Origin: Aurantiacibacter suaedae
GTDB lineage: Bacteria > Pseudomonadota > Alphaproteobacteria > Sphingomonadales > Sphingomonadaceae
NCBI RefSeq assembly: GCF_005434915.1
Contig: NZ_SKCG01000001.1
Coordinates: 1,116,001-1,180,000 of the forward strand
Reading direction: 5' to 3'
DNA: 64,000 bases
In this document: positions 52,518 through 61,369 of the stretch, in pieces
Position numbering within the stretch: the first letter of the stretch is position 1
Layout: each line of letters begins with the position of its first letter
The notes under the pieces: model-generated
What the model was told of the DNA's origin: nothing
Database searches by the model: none
Seen by the model: only the letters and a program-made list of their open reading frames with translations
Position numbers and translations under genes: made by a program

Positions 52518-53479
52518 CGGCCTTCTCCGCCGGTGTCGCTATCGGGATTGTTGGTGCCGCCCCAGCCCTGCGCCGCCCCCGCTCGCTCGTTCTCGTGGTA
52601 CTTCGCCACGATCTGGCGGAACATGTCGGGCTGGCCAACGGTCATGACAATCGGTTCGGAGCTTGCTTCCAGCCCGAGGTCACGCCGCGCATCGACAAGG
52701 ACCGAGCGCCTGCGCAGCTTCGCATAGGCCGCCTCGTCCAATGTGATCGTGCTGCGGCCAGCCTTGGCCCAGCGTGCGAAATCGGCTGCTGGCATGGCGC
52801 GGACAGTGAACTTCTGCCGCCCGAACCCGCGGCCGTTGAACTGGGTATTTTCGCCCTCCGCCATGCCGGGGCGGGTGGCTGCGAAGTTCAGCTTCGTCGT
52901 CATACCGGGCATCGCATAGATCTGTCCGCTGAGCGGCGCGATCAGCAGGCTCTGCATCACGGTGTCGGTGGTCAGGGTCAGCTGCACCGGCCGCCCTACC
53001 GGCACCGCCATTTCCCCCACCGTGGCCATGCCTTGATCGGGATAGATGAACAGCCACTTCCAATCGAGGCCAACGGCCTGCACCCGCAGCGGGTCCGGCC
53101 CCAGAGGTTTATAAGGGTCAAGCTTGGCGGTGGAATACCATAACCATCCGGCGAGCACCGCAACCACCATCACAGGCACGCCCCACAATGCCCATTCGAG
53201 CCTCTTCGAGAACTCCCATTCGGGTGTATAATCGCCGCGCGGCCGGGAATAGCGATAACGCCACAGGATCAGGGGCACGCCGATCAGAACCGGCAGGATG
53301 ACCACCATGGTGACCGCAACGACCCGCAAGAGATGGGCCGACTGTTCCTGCGCCACCAGGCCCATCGGTTGCAGGAAGCTCTGCTGCAACGCATCGGCTG
53401 CGAAGGCAGGATCGCCAAGAAAGGCCGTAAGCAGACAGCCCGCGCCCAGTTTTGCCGCCTGTGAAATGCCTTTCCCCAC
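52514..53479 (-). CDS. cyoA: Cytochrome bo-type quinol oxidase subunit II
   Basis: About 321 residues from GTG 53479, which has GGGAAG upstream; a TTG at 53503 is an alternative and would add 8 residues. A signal sequence precedes two membrane helices (VVAVTMVVILPVLIGVPLILW and ALWGVPVMVVAVLAGWLWY, outline). The periplasmic cupredoxin domain lacks the CuA cysteine motif (the region reads PLSGQIYAMPGMTTKL...GRGFGRQKF), so it is a quinol oxidase subunit and not a cytochrome c oxidase one. No clear lipobox is seen, whereas E. coli CyoA is a lipoprotein. Confidence 0.9.
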   Translation of the reverse strand: MGKGISQAAKLGAGCLLTAFLGDPAFAADALQQSFLQPMGLVAQEQSAHLLRVVAVTMVVILPVLIGVPLILWRYRYSRPRGDYTPEWEFSKRLEWALWGVPVMVVAVLAGWLWYSTAKLDPYKPLGPDPLRVQAVGLDWKWLFIYPDQGMATVGEMAVPVGRPVQLTLTTDTVMQSLLIAPLSGQIYAMPGMTTKLNFAATRPGMAEGENTQFNGRGFGRQKFTVRAMPAADFARWAKAGRSTITLDEAAYAKLRRRSVLVDARRDLGLEASSEPIVMTVGQPDMFRQIVAKYHENERAGAAQGWGGTNNPDSDTGGEGR

Positions 53480-53567
53480 CCGATCTTCCCGAACTTTCAG
53501 CAAGGCCGCAAGAGCGCGCCATGCAACGGCGCTCCCCCGTCATGATGTCTTAGGAAGCGCGCAACGC

Positions 53568-53996
53568 CTAGCCTGCGTAAGCGGGCACGGCTTCCTGATC
53601 TTGAGCATTCAGAAGCGTATCCTGCATCCGCGTGCCCACCTCCTGCAGCGCCGGCATGTCATTGCTGCCGAGCGCATCTCGCGCTGACTGGATATCTTCG
53701 GTCAGCGAGGTGCGGATATCCTCCGGAAACTCCACGATATTCGCCATCACCAGACGGTCGAGGTCTTCCAGCACGACAGCCGCCTCGGCAGAGCCCATTC
53801 CCCCTGCGGCGAGGTGACCGGCCAGCGTCGTCGCTTCCGAAAGCGCCTCGTCGGTGGTGACAGCCGTATCTTCGAAGCCGGGCTGTTCGAGCGTGGCGGC
53901 TTCGACCTGCGCCTCTTCCCGCGCTTCGGGGTCGCCGCAGGCGGAGACAGCGATAACGAGCGGAAGAGCGAGGAGCATGATACTGATTTTGCGCAT
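53568..53996 (-). CDS. Small lipoprotein of unknown function
   Basis: The 142-residue product starts MRKISIMLLALPLVIAVSAC, with the lipobox VSAC (C20) followed by Gly. The mature protein is helical and acidic (EEAQVEAATLEQPGFED..., SEATTLAGHLAAGGMGSAEAAVVLEDLDRLV). No family is recognised. It lies upstream of cyoA on the same strand with an 88-bp gap, and downstream of poxB, so a role near the quinol oxidase is possible. Confidence 0.75.
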   Translation of the reverse strand: MRKISIMLLALPLVIAVSACGDPEAREEAQVEAATLEQPGFEDTAVTTDEALSEATTLAGHLAAGGMGSAEAAVVLEDLDRLVMANIVEFPEDIRTSLTEDIQSARDALGSNDMPALQEVGTRMQDTLLNAQDQEAVPAYAG

Positions 53997-54064
53997 TTTT
54001 CTATAACTCCAAATGTAAACGACCGCCAGTTATCAATGCCGCGGCAGGTTAGTTGACGAAGGCT

Positions 54065-55780
54065 TCAGCGCAAGAAATTGTTCCGCAGCAGGTTCACCAC
54101 TTCCTTGGTACGGCCATCGAGCACCGCTTTCACCCCGAACAGCGCCGTCGAGGCAACTTGCGAAACCTCAACCTTGGGCGGCATGACCAGCTCCATCTGG
54201 TTGACGCGCACATCGAGCAGGGCCGGCCCCTCGTGCCGCAGCCAAGCATCCATTGACGCTTCCAGCCCGTCGGCATGGTCGACGTGCCAGCCCGCGATCC
54301 CACAAGCCTCGGCCAGCTTGGCGAAATCGGGATTGTGGAGGGTGGTGAAGTGGTCGACCAGCCCTTCGACGCGCTGCTCCATTTCCACAAAGCCGAGCGT
54401 GTCGTTGTGGAAGACCACGAGCTTGAGGGGGATTTTCTCCTGCACCAGCGTCAGCAGCTCGCCCATCAGCATGGTCAGCCCGCCATCGCCGCACATCGCG
54501 ATCACCTGCCAATCGGGATAGGCAAGCTTGGCCCCCATCGCCTGCGGCATCGCGCTTGCCATGGTTCCATGCAGCAGGCTGTTGAGAAACTTGCGTTTTC
54601 CATTCGCCTTCAGGTGCCGCAGCATCCACACCATCGCCGTGCCAACGTCGGACACGAAGATGGCATCGTCGTCCGCTTTCTCGTCGAGCATGTTGGCCAC
54701 GAATTGCGGGTGGATCAGCGAGGGATCGCTCTCCTCGCCCTCTTTGCCAAATCCCTCCAGGTCTTCCTGCCACTGCTTGCGCTGCGCATCGAGATGGGCC
54801 GTGTCCGACTTCTCGCCCACCAGCGGCAGCAGTGCGGCCAGCGTCGTCTTGGCATCGCCGACAAGGCCGAGGTTGATCGCCGAACGCCGCCCGAGATGGG
54901 TCGGGTCGATATCGATGTGCACGATCTTTTTGGCCTCGGGATAGTACTGGGTGTAGGCAAAGTCGCAGCCCAGCGAGATGACGAGATCGGCATCCTCCAG
55001 CGCTTCCACGCCGGCCTTATTGCCGAGAATGCCGTTGACCCCGACATTGAATCGATTGTGCGGCTCCAGAAACTCCTTTGCCCGTGTCGTATGGACCATC
55101 GGGGCCTTCACCTTGTCGCAAAAGGCGATGATTTCCTCGCGCGCATCGCGGGCACCGATTCCGGCATAGACCGTGACCTTGCCCGCCGCATCGACCATTG
55201 CGGCCAGCTCCGCCATCTCGGCATCGTTGGGTCGGGAGAGCGGCTGCGGGCGATAGACCTTCCAGTCCATCGCATCGTCATCCTTCTCGGTAAACATGTC
55301 GCCGTTCACGATCACCACCGCCACGCCCCGCTTGGCGAGCGCGGCCTGCGCGGCCTTGGTCACGATCCGGCGCGCCTGCGAAGGATGCGAAATATATTCG
55401 CAGAAATGCGAATGCTGCTCGTAAACCTTCTTCTGATCGACCTCTTGCGGGAAGTTGAAGCCGCTTTCCGTGCGCGCCACGTCGGATGCGATCAGCACAA
55501 CCGGCGCGCCGTTGCGATGGCTTTCGTAGATACCGTTCACGAAGTGCAGCGAGCCCGGCCCGCAAGTTCCGGCGCAGACCGTCAGCTCTCCGGTCATGTA
55601 AGCCTCGCCGCCTGCGGCAAAAGCCCCCGCCTCCTCGTGGCGCACACCCACCCAGCGCAGATCGCTCTTGGCCACGGCGCTGGTCAGGTGATTGATGGTA
55701 TCGCCCGGTATCCCGTAAACGCGCCGGGCCCCGGCCTTTTGCAAGGCATCGACAACGATTTCGGAAACGGTCTTCGTCAT
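54065..55780 (-). CDS. poxB: Pyruvate:quinone oxidoreductase (PoxB-like, TPP-dependent)
   Basis: The 571-residue product has the three TPP-enzyme domains: the N-terminal PYR domain with the activating Glu (VRHEEAGAFAAGGEAYMTG, near 48), a central FAD-binding domain (HIDIDPTHLGRR near 290) and the C-terminal PP domain with the TPP/Mg motif (MCGDGGLTMLMGEL...FHND). The last 25 residues (FGVKAVLDGRTKEVVNLLRNNFLR, outline) closely resemble the E. coli PoxB membrane-binding peptide that ends NWLR. It decarboxylates pyruvate to acetate and CO2 and reduces quinone at the membrane. It is encoded near cyoABCD, which would reoxidise the quinol. Confidence 0.92.
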   Translation of the reverse strand: MTKTVSEIVVDALQKAGARRVYGIPGDTINHLTSAVAKSDLRWVGVRHEEAGAFAAGGEAYMTGELTVCAGTCGPGSLHFVNGIYESHRNGAPVVLIASDVARTESGFNFPQEVDQKKVYEQHSHFCEYISHPSQARRIVTKAAQAALAKRGVAVVIVNGDMFTEKDDDAMDWKVYRPQPLSRPNDAEMAELAAMVDAAGKVTVYAGIGARDAREEIIAFCDKVKAPMVHTTRAKEFLEPHNRFNVGVNGILGNKAGVEALEDADLVISLGCDFAYTQYYPEAKKIVHIDIDPTHLGRRSAINLGLVGDAKTTLAALLPLVGEKSDTAHLDAQRKQWQEDLEGFGKEGEESDPSLIHPQFVANMLDEKADDDAIFVSDVGTAMVWMLRHLKANGKRKFLNSLLHGTMASAMPQAMGAKLAYPDWQVIAMCGDGGLTMLMGELLTLVQEKIPLKLVVFHNDTLGFVEMEQRVEGLVDHFTTLHNPDFAKLAEACGIAGWHVDHADGLEASMDAWLRHEGPALLDVRVNQMELVMPPKVEVSQVASTALFGVKAVLDGRTKEVVNLLRNNFLR

Positions 55781-55883
55781 AATTTTTCTTCCTTGCTCGA
55801 GTGCATCGGTCCATCCCCCCGTGGCGTCATGCCGCTAACACTTACTGTTGGCAGACAAGCACGCACACACCAGGCCGGGCCCA

Positions 55884-57509
55884 TCATGCCCGCGGCTTGA
55901 ACGTGTCGGGATCGGCCATCCGCCAGTATTCGGCGAAGGCGGTATCGTCAGGTTCGTGCAGCAGCTTGCCCGGCTCCACCTCGTGCACGATCTGCGACCA
56001 TGGAATCATTTCGGCATTGTTCTTCCACTGCCGCAGGTGGCGCGGAGTGAAATCGTCGGGCGTTTCGAGGCCGCAGGCAACCACGATATCGTGCAGGCTA
56101 TCGAGCGTCTTGGACTGGAAGTTCGCCACCCGCTGCGCCTTTTCCGGGATGACAAGGCCGCGTTGGCGCGCAGGCGAGCTGGTGGCGACGCCGGTGGGGC
56201 AAGTGCCGGTGTGACAGCGCAGCGATTGCACGCAGCCCAGCGAGAACATGAATGCACGCGCCGCGTTGCACCAGTTCGCGCCCAGCGCCGCGTTCATCGC
56301 GATGGCGGAACCGGAAAAGACCTTCTCCGATGCCGCGAGCCTGATCTTGTCCTTCAGTCCGGTGCCAACCAGCGCGTTGTTAACGTAATAAAGCCCGATG
56401 CGCAGCGGCAAGCCGACATGGTCGGACAGCTCGAGCGGAGCAGCACCGGTGCCGCCCCCGCCGCCATCGACCACGATGAAATCCAGCGTGATGCCGCTGT
56501 CGAGCATGGCCTTGCAGATCGCGAAAACTTCGTGCGGCATGCCGACACACAGCTTGATGCCTACCGGCTTGCCGCCCGAGAGATCGCGCATCCTGGCGGC
56601 AAATTCCAGCATCTCGCGCGGTGTCGAAAAAGCCGAGTGGCCCGGCGGCGACAGACAATCCTCGTTCGCGGGGACCTGGCGGGTCTTGGCGATCTCGTCG
56701 GTCACCTTGGCGGCAGGGAGCAGTCCGCCATGGCCCGGCTTGGCGCCCTGGCTCAGCTTGATTTCGGTCATCTTGACCTGATCGTGCTGGGCCTTGTCAC
56801 GGAAACTTTCCGGGTCGAATTTGCCATCACCGTCTCGCGCGCCGAAATAGCCGGAGCCGATCTCCCACACGATATCGCCGCCGTGCTTGAGGTGGTATGG
56901 CGACAGCCCGCCTTCCCCCGTATCGTGATAGAAATCGCCGATCTTCGCACCCAGATTGAGCGCCTCAATTGCATGGCTGCCCAGCGCGCCGAAGCTCATC
57001 GCGCTGATATTCAGCCGGGCGGCATCGTAGGGTTTGCTGCATTGGTCCGTACCCACGGTCACCCGCGTGCGCTTGGGCGCGTTGGCGTTCGGATTAATAG
57101 AGTGGCACAGCGCCTCGTATTCCTCGGAATATACGTCGAGCTCGGTGCCGAAGGGATGCGCGTCTTTCTGCTTCTTGGCCCGCGCATAGACCAGCGAGCG
57201 GGCAACACGGTCAAACGGGCGGCCTTCCAGCGGACCTTCGACGATATACGCGCGCAGGAACGGGCGCAGATCCTCGAACAGCCAGCGGAAACGGGCGGAG
57301 AGCGGATAGTTGCGCCGCAGCGAATGGGAAGACTGCGCCAGATCCCATAGCGAAATCAGCAACAGAGGGATCGCAACGGCGAGCCCCCAGAAGAACCCGC
57401 TGGATAGCCACTGCCCGGCAAGGATGAAGGCAGCCACAAGGGCCAGCGGCAGCCAGAGCCCAAGATTTCTTTCCAGACCCTTGTCTGAAAACAGCCCGCG
57501 TAAGATCAT
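55884..57509 (-). CDS. FMN-binding glutamate synthase-like membrane protein
   Basis: The start at 57509 has AGGGGTG upstream. The 541-residue product has two N-terminal membrane helices (about 13-55). The rest is the FMN-binding synthase domain of GltB: SFGALGSHAIEALN, KPGHGGLLPAAKVT, VDGGGGGTGAAP and the [3Fe-4S] motif C-x5-C-x4-C (CVQSLRCHTGTCPTG). The glutaminase domain of true GltB is absent, and so is a GltD partner. Such stand-alone proteins are common but their reaction is not established. It lies 103 bases upstream of poxB on the same strand. Confidence 0.88.
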   Translation of the reverse strand: MILRGLFSDKGLERNLGLWLPLALVAAFILAGQWLSSGFFWGLAVAIPLLLISLWDLAQSSHSLRRNYPLSARFRWLFEDLRPFLRAYIVEGPLEGRPFDRVARSLVYARAKKQKDAHPFGTELDVYSEEYEALCHSINPNANAPKRTRVTVGTDQCSKPYDAARLNISAMSFGALGSHAIEALNLGAKIGDFYHDTGEGGLSPYHLKHGGDIVWEIGSGYFGARDGDGKFDPESFRDKAQHDQVKMTEIKLSQGAKPGHGGLLPAAKVTDEIAKTRQVPANEDCLSPPGHSAFSTPREMLEFAARMRDLSGGKPVGIKLCVGMPHEVFAICKAMLDSGITLDFIVVDGGGGGTGAAPLELSDHVGLPLRIGLYYVNNALVGTGLKDKIRLAASEKVFSGSAIAMNAALGANWCNAARAFMFSLGCVQSLRCHTGTCPTGVATSSPARQRGLVIPEKAQRVANFQSKTLDSLHDIVVACGLETPDDFTPRHLRQWKNNAEMIPWSQIVHEVEPGKLLHEPDDTAFAEYWRMADPDTFKPRA

Positions 57510-58123
57510 GCCTGCACCCCTTTTCGCCTTTGCCCGCACTAGGTCTATCCGATGCCGAGCCAAACGATGGAAAGGGAAACGCGATCCGCCGCCCCCCTAA
57601 GTTTCCTTTATCGCGCCCGACAAGCCTAGAAGCCGGGCGCTATCGCACCGATCCGGTCTTGCCAGCCCATGGCCTTGGCGCCGTTGACTGTCGATCGCCG
57701 TTAGATGCGTAAGGAGAACATCCCAGAGGACGATGGGCCTCGCGGCTGCCCAGGCAGCTTTCTGCGCATGCCGTTATGCAGGTGTAGAAGCCGCTAGTGC
57801 ACTTGCATAACTTCTTAAGGATCACCGCAGCGAAAGGCCTACCTCTTCTAGCGGTGACAAGGCTCTCGGCGATTTCGTCTTCGCCATCTTCCAAAAACCG
57901 CAGTAATCCGGCCCCTCAGCGCTCTTTTCGAGCTTCTTATGAAGAGCCAAATACTGGCAGCCCGTCGTTCCACGGCTTCTCTGCCACACTATGCAATCCG
58001 CGCAGATCAGCGCCTAGCTGACTAAACTCCGATAGAAGCCTAACTATACCTTGATAGGTTAGTGTACATTCTAAAATAACCACCGAACGCCATTCTGATG
58101 ACACCTCAACAAGAGTGTATCAG
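57510..58123. other. Intergenic region before the chemotaxis operon
   Basis: This 614-bp gap separates the divergent glutamate-synthase-like gene and the STAS gene. I see no convincing gene: two weak frames (minus 57640-57894 and plus 57797-58021) lack ribosome sites and family features. The last 100 bases are AT-rich (around 58020-58080) and include CTAAC (58040-58044) and GTTAG (58058-58062) as an inverted pair, a likely promoter zone. Confidence 0.45.
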
Positions 58124-58438
58124 ATGGCTGTCAAATCGCTCGGGGCGCCTAGTACCCTTACCGTTCGTACGGTTTTCTCTTTTGCTAACCAAATACTGGC
58201 TGAAATTGCGGACTCTGGCTCGCTAGAACTCGATCTGAGCGAGTGCGAAGAGCTGGACCTCGCAGCTCTCCAGGTGATTTCAGCAGCCCGCACCCATGCT
58301 TTCGACATGGGCAAGACCCTTACCTTGTCTCACCCCGCTCGCGGCACGCTGCGGAGCGTGCTCGATCGGGCGGGATTCACCACCGACCTCTCCCCCGCGG
58401 ATGTCGATTTCTGGTTCCACGGAGAAGACCCTAAATGA
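58124..58438 (+). CDS. STAS-domain protein leading the chemotaxis operon
   Basis: I choose ATG 58124, with a weak AAGAG ahead; a GTG three codons upstream is possible. The 104-residue product is a single STAS domain: LTVRTVFSFANQILAEI, ELDLSECEELDLAALQVISAAR, and TLRSVLDRAGFTTD. The residue after the DLS motif in anti-sigma antagonists is the phosphorylated Ser; here the equivalent loop reads CEELDLAAL, so the phospho-acceptor is replaced (Leu-Asp). Its stop overlaps the cheY start by 4 bases. It may bind a chemotaxis kinase or receptor. Confidence 0.82.
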   Translation: MAVKSLGAPSTLTVRTVFSFANQILAEIADSGSLELDLSECEELDLAALQVISAARTHAFDMGKTLTLSHPARGTLRSVLDRAGFTTDLSPADVDFWFHGEDPK

Positions 58439-58803
58439 CCGCTTCCATTCTCACCGTTGATGATTCCCCCAGCATTCGTATGGCTATCCGCATCGCTCTC
58501 ACCGGCGCGGGGTATTCGGTGCAGGAGGCCGGCGACGGGGTCGAAGGGCTGGCCAAGGCCGGTGCCTCCAAGTTCGACATGATCGTGACCGACCTGAACA
58601 TGCCCAACATGGATGGGCTGGCCATGATCCGTGAGTTGCGCAAGCAACCCGAACAGGCGGGCGTTCCGATCATCTTTCTGACCACCGAATCCGATGGTGA
58701 AATGAAATCGCAAGCCAAGGCCGCTGGCGCGACCGGTTGGCTGGTCAAACCCTTCGTACCCGAACAACTGGTGAAGGTTGCGCAGAAGGTGCTCGGACGG
58801 TGA
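58435..58803 (+). CDS. cheY: CheY-like response regulator
   Basis: The 122-residue single REC domain has the full active site: D9-D10, the phospho-acceptor D53 (IVTDLNMP), T83 and K105 (VKPF). No output domain. It is phosphorylated by the CheA encoded directly after it; its stop overlaps the cheA GTG start. Confidence 0.93.
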   Translation: MTASILTVDDSPSIRMAIRIALTGAGYSVQEAGDGVEGLAKAGASKFDMIVTDLNMPNMDGLAMIRELRKQPEQAGVPIIFLTTESDGEMKSQAKAAGATGWLVKPFVPEQLVKVAQKVLGR

Positions 58804-60776
58804 GCGGCGAAGATCCAGCCGCAGCCTTTCGTATCGAGGCTGGCGAGCTGCTCGATCAGGTCGAACAGGGCCTGCTCGACCTTGGCCATAGCCTTGCCGA
58901 TATGGACCTGATCAACGCGGTTTTTCGCGGCCTGCATACGCTCAAGGGTTCGGGGGCCATGTTCGGCTTCGATGCGCTTGCCGCCTTCACGCATCATTGC
59001 GAAACCGCCTTTGACCGCGTCCGCAAAGGCCAGGTACCGGCCACCGCTGATTTGGTGTCCGTCATCCTCTCGGCCCAGGACCATATGCGCGCGCTGGTCG
59101 AAGGAGATGCCCCCGCAGCCGAGGGCGATGCGATACTGGCCCGCCTTCAGCTGGCGCTGGAGAATGCATCGGGCGCCGAAATACCGGTGGCAGAGCCGGT
59201 CTCCGCCCCGCGCGGTTGGCGCCTGTTCTTCCGGCTTCCCGCCGATGCGATGGCCAATGGCACCAATCCCCTTACACTGCTCGACGAGCTGCGCGAGCTC
59301 GGCGAGGCGCATATCGTTGCCCGCACCGACGAGGTCCCGCCGCTCGGCGATCTTGTTCCCACCGAATGCCATATCGGCTGGGACGTGACGCTGGTGGGCG
59401 ACATCAGCCGCGAAGATATCGAGGACGTGTTCATATTCGTCATGGACGATATGACGTTCGAAATTGCGGCGCTGGACGATGCAGCCGCCGCGCAAGAGGA
59501 CAGCGCCGCCTCTACGGAAATAGCTGACACTACGGTTGCCGACAGCCCGAAGACCGACGAACCGGCCAAGGCTGCTGCCGTTACCGCCGCAAGGGGCGGA
59601 GAGAGCATCCGCGTTCCGGCCGAGCGGCTGGACGAACTGATGGACCGTGTCGGCGAACTCGTGATCGCGCAGAGCCGCTTGTCCCAGCTGGCCCATGGCG
59701 GTGACGATCTGGTGCTGCGCTCGGTTTCCGAAGAGATCGAACGGCTGGCAAGCGAGCTGCGCGATACGATGATGGTCGTGCGGATGGTGCCCGTCGCCTC
59801 GCTGTTCAACCGTTTCCGCCGTCTGGTCCACGACCTCGCGAACGACACCGGCAAGCAGATCGCGCTGGTTACCGAAGGGGAAAGCACCGAAGTCGACAAG
59901 ACGGTGATCGAACGACTGTTCGATCCTCTCGTCCACATCATCCGCAACAGCTGCGATCACGGGCTGGAAACGGCGGAGGAACGCGCCGCGGCCGGCAAGC
60001 CGGAAACCGGCACGGTTCACCTCTCCGCCCAACAGTCAAGCGGCGAAGTGCTCATCACCATCTGCGACGATGGCAAGGGCATCAACCGCGAGCGCGTGCG
60101 GGCGAAAGCGGAAGCCAACGGACTGATCCAGCCGGGCCAGGTGCTGGCCGAGAACGAACTGCTCAGCCTCATCTTCCACCCGGGATTTTCCACGGCGGCG
60201 CAGGTGACGAACCTGTCTGGCCGCGGGGTCGGCATGGATGTGGTGAAGCGCACGATCGAAAGCCTGCGCGGATCGATCGACGTTGCCAGCACCGAGGGTG
60301 AAGGCTCGACCATCACCCTGCGCATCCCGCTAACACTTGCGATCATCCAGGGCTTGCTCGTGCGGGTCGGCAACGGATGCTATGTCATTCCGCTGGCGGC
60401 GGTCGAGGAATGCATCGAACTTTCGCTCGAAGAGGATCTGCGCTCGCGCGGTCGCAGCCTCATCAACCTGCGCGATCGGCTGGTCCCGTTCCTGCGCCTG
60501 CGCGAAATGTTCGCGACCGGGACCAAGCCCGATACGCATCAGAAGATCGTGATCGTGGCCATCGGCAACGAGCGTGTCGGCCTCGTCGTCGATCAGATCA
60601 TCGGCAACCACCAGACCGTCATCAAGTCCCTCTCGGCCTTTCACAGCAGCATTGCGACCTTCTCGGGCGCGACGATCCTTGGCGATGGCAATGTCGCCCT
60701 GATCCTCGACGTCGGACAGCTGGTGGCCATGGGGCAAGGCGTCGACAGCGAGGAGAAAATCTATGCAGCCGGCTGA
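58800..60776 (+). CDS. cheA: Chemotaxis histidine kinase CheA
   Basis: The start is GTG 58800, overlapping the cheY stop (GTGA). The 658-residue product has P1 with the phosphorylated H46 (GLHTLKGSGAMFGF), a P2-like segment (about 140-230), an acidic Ala-rich linker, P3 dimerisation (IRVPAERLDELMDRVGELVIAQSRL), P4 kinase (HIIRNSCDHGLE near 380, CDDGKGI, then FSTAAQVTNLSGRGVGMDVVK) and a P5 CheW-like regulatory domain (about 515-645). It autophosphorylates on ATP and passes phosphate to CheY and CheB. Coupling through receptor and CheW is encoded in the same operon. Confidence 0.95.
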   Translation: MSGEDPAAAFRIEAGELLDQVEQGLLDLGHSLADMDLINAVFRGLHTLKGSGAMFGFDALAAFTHHCETAFDRVRKGQVPATADLVSVILSAQDHMRALVEGDAPAAEGDAILARLQLALENASGAEIPVAEPVSAPRGWRLFFRLPADAMANGTNPLTLLDELRELGEAHIVARTDEVPPLGDLVPTECHIGWDVTLVGDISREDIEDVFIFVMDDMTFEIAALDDAAAAQEDSAASTEIADTTVADSPKTDEPAKAAAVTAARGGESIRVPAERLDELMDRVGELVIAQSRLSQLAHGGDDLVLRSVSEEIERLASELRDTMMVVRMVPVASLFNRFRRLVHDLANDTGKQIALVTEGESTEVDKTVIERLFDPLVHIIRNSCDHGLETAEERAAAGKPETGTVHLSAQQSSGEVLITICDDGKGINRERVRAKAEANGLIQPGQVLAENELLSLIFHPGFSTAAQVTNLSGRGVGMDVVKRTIESLRGSIDVASTEGEGSTITLRIPLTLAIIQGLLVRVGNGCYVIPLAAVEECIELSLEEDLRSRGRSLINLRDRLVPFLRLREMFATGTKPDTHQKIVIVAIGNERVGLVVDQIIGNHQTVIKSLSAFHSSIATFSGATILGDGNVALILDVGQLVAMGQGVDSEEKIYAAG

Positions 60777-61284
60777 AGTCCTCGATGTCGACGCGCACGA
60801 AGCGCACGGCATCAGCTGGAGCGAGCGGGACGAACTTGAAGTGCTGACCTTCGAGCTCTCCGGAGAGGTGCTCGCGATCGAAGCGATCCGTGTCTTCGAA
60901 ATACTCGATGTCCTCGTTGATACAATCGTGCCGGGCGCGCAGCCGCTGGTGGACCGGATAGTCAATTTTCGCGGCAAGATCATTCCCGTTGCAGATCTCA
61001 GACTGGCCTTCGGGATGGAGCGAACGGAGCGAACTGTCGACAGCCGCATCGTCGTGATCGAGCTCGTTCTCGATGGCGAGGTGACGATGCTGGGCCTGTG
61101 GGCGGATCGCGTGCTCGAGGTCACGACTTTCGCTCGCTCGGAGTGCGAGGAACCGCCGATGGTCGGGATGCGGTGGAAGCGCGAATATGTGCGCTGCCTG
61201 GCCCGGCGGCCAACAGGTGTGACCATAGTGCCGGATCTCAAGACGATTTTCGAGAGCGTTTTGCTCGATAAGACACTGAACTGA
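60763..61284 (+). CDS. cheW: CheW coupling protein 1
   Basis: The 173-residue product overlaps the cheA end by 14 bases. After an N-terminal extension of about 25 residues comes a CheW domain: LEVLTFELSGEVLAIEAIRVFEIL, VDRIVNFRGKIIPVADLRLAFGM and LGLWADRVLEV. It links CheA to chemoreceptors. The second CheW of this operon (63067-63552) lacks the extension, so the two may serve different receptors. Confidence 0.9.
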   Translation: MQPAEVLDVDAHEAHGISWSERDELEVLTFELSGEVLAIEAIRVFEILDVLVDTIVPGAQPLVDRIVNFRGKIIPVADLRLAFGMERTERTVDSRIVVIELVLDGEVTMLGLWADRVLEVTTFARSECEEPPMVGMRWKREYVRCLARRPTGVTIVPDLKTIFESVLLDKTLN

Positions 61285-61369
61285 CCGCGTATAATTTAAA
61301 TAACTTTGAAAAATTAAACCGTCATTTTCTCAAAAATAGCAATCTATTGCTCATCTTAGGAATTACGTC

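Noticed and set aside
57510-58123. Possible tRNA or small RNA in the long gap
   Set aside because: I saw no cloverleaf arms, no GGTTCGAATCC-like T-loop and no strong hairpin with a T-run.
61285-61369. Possible CtrA site from two TTAA tetramers before the receptor gene
   Set aside because: The spacing between the TTAA elements is about 14 bases instead of 7, so it does not fit the CtrA motif.
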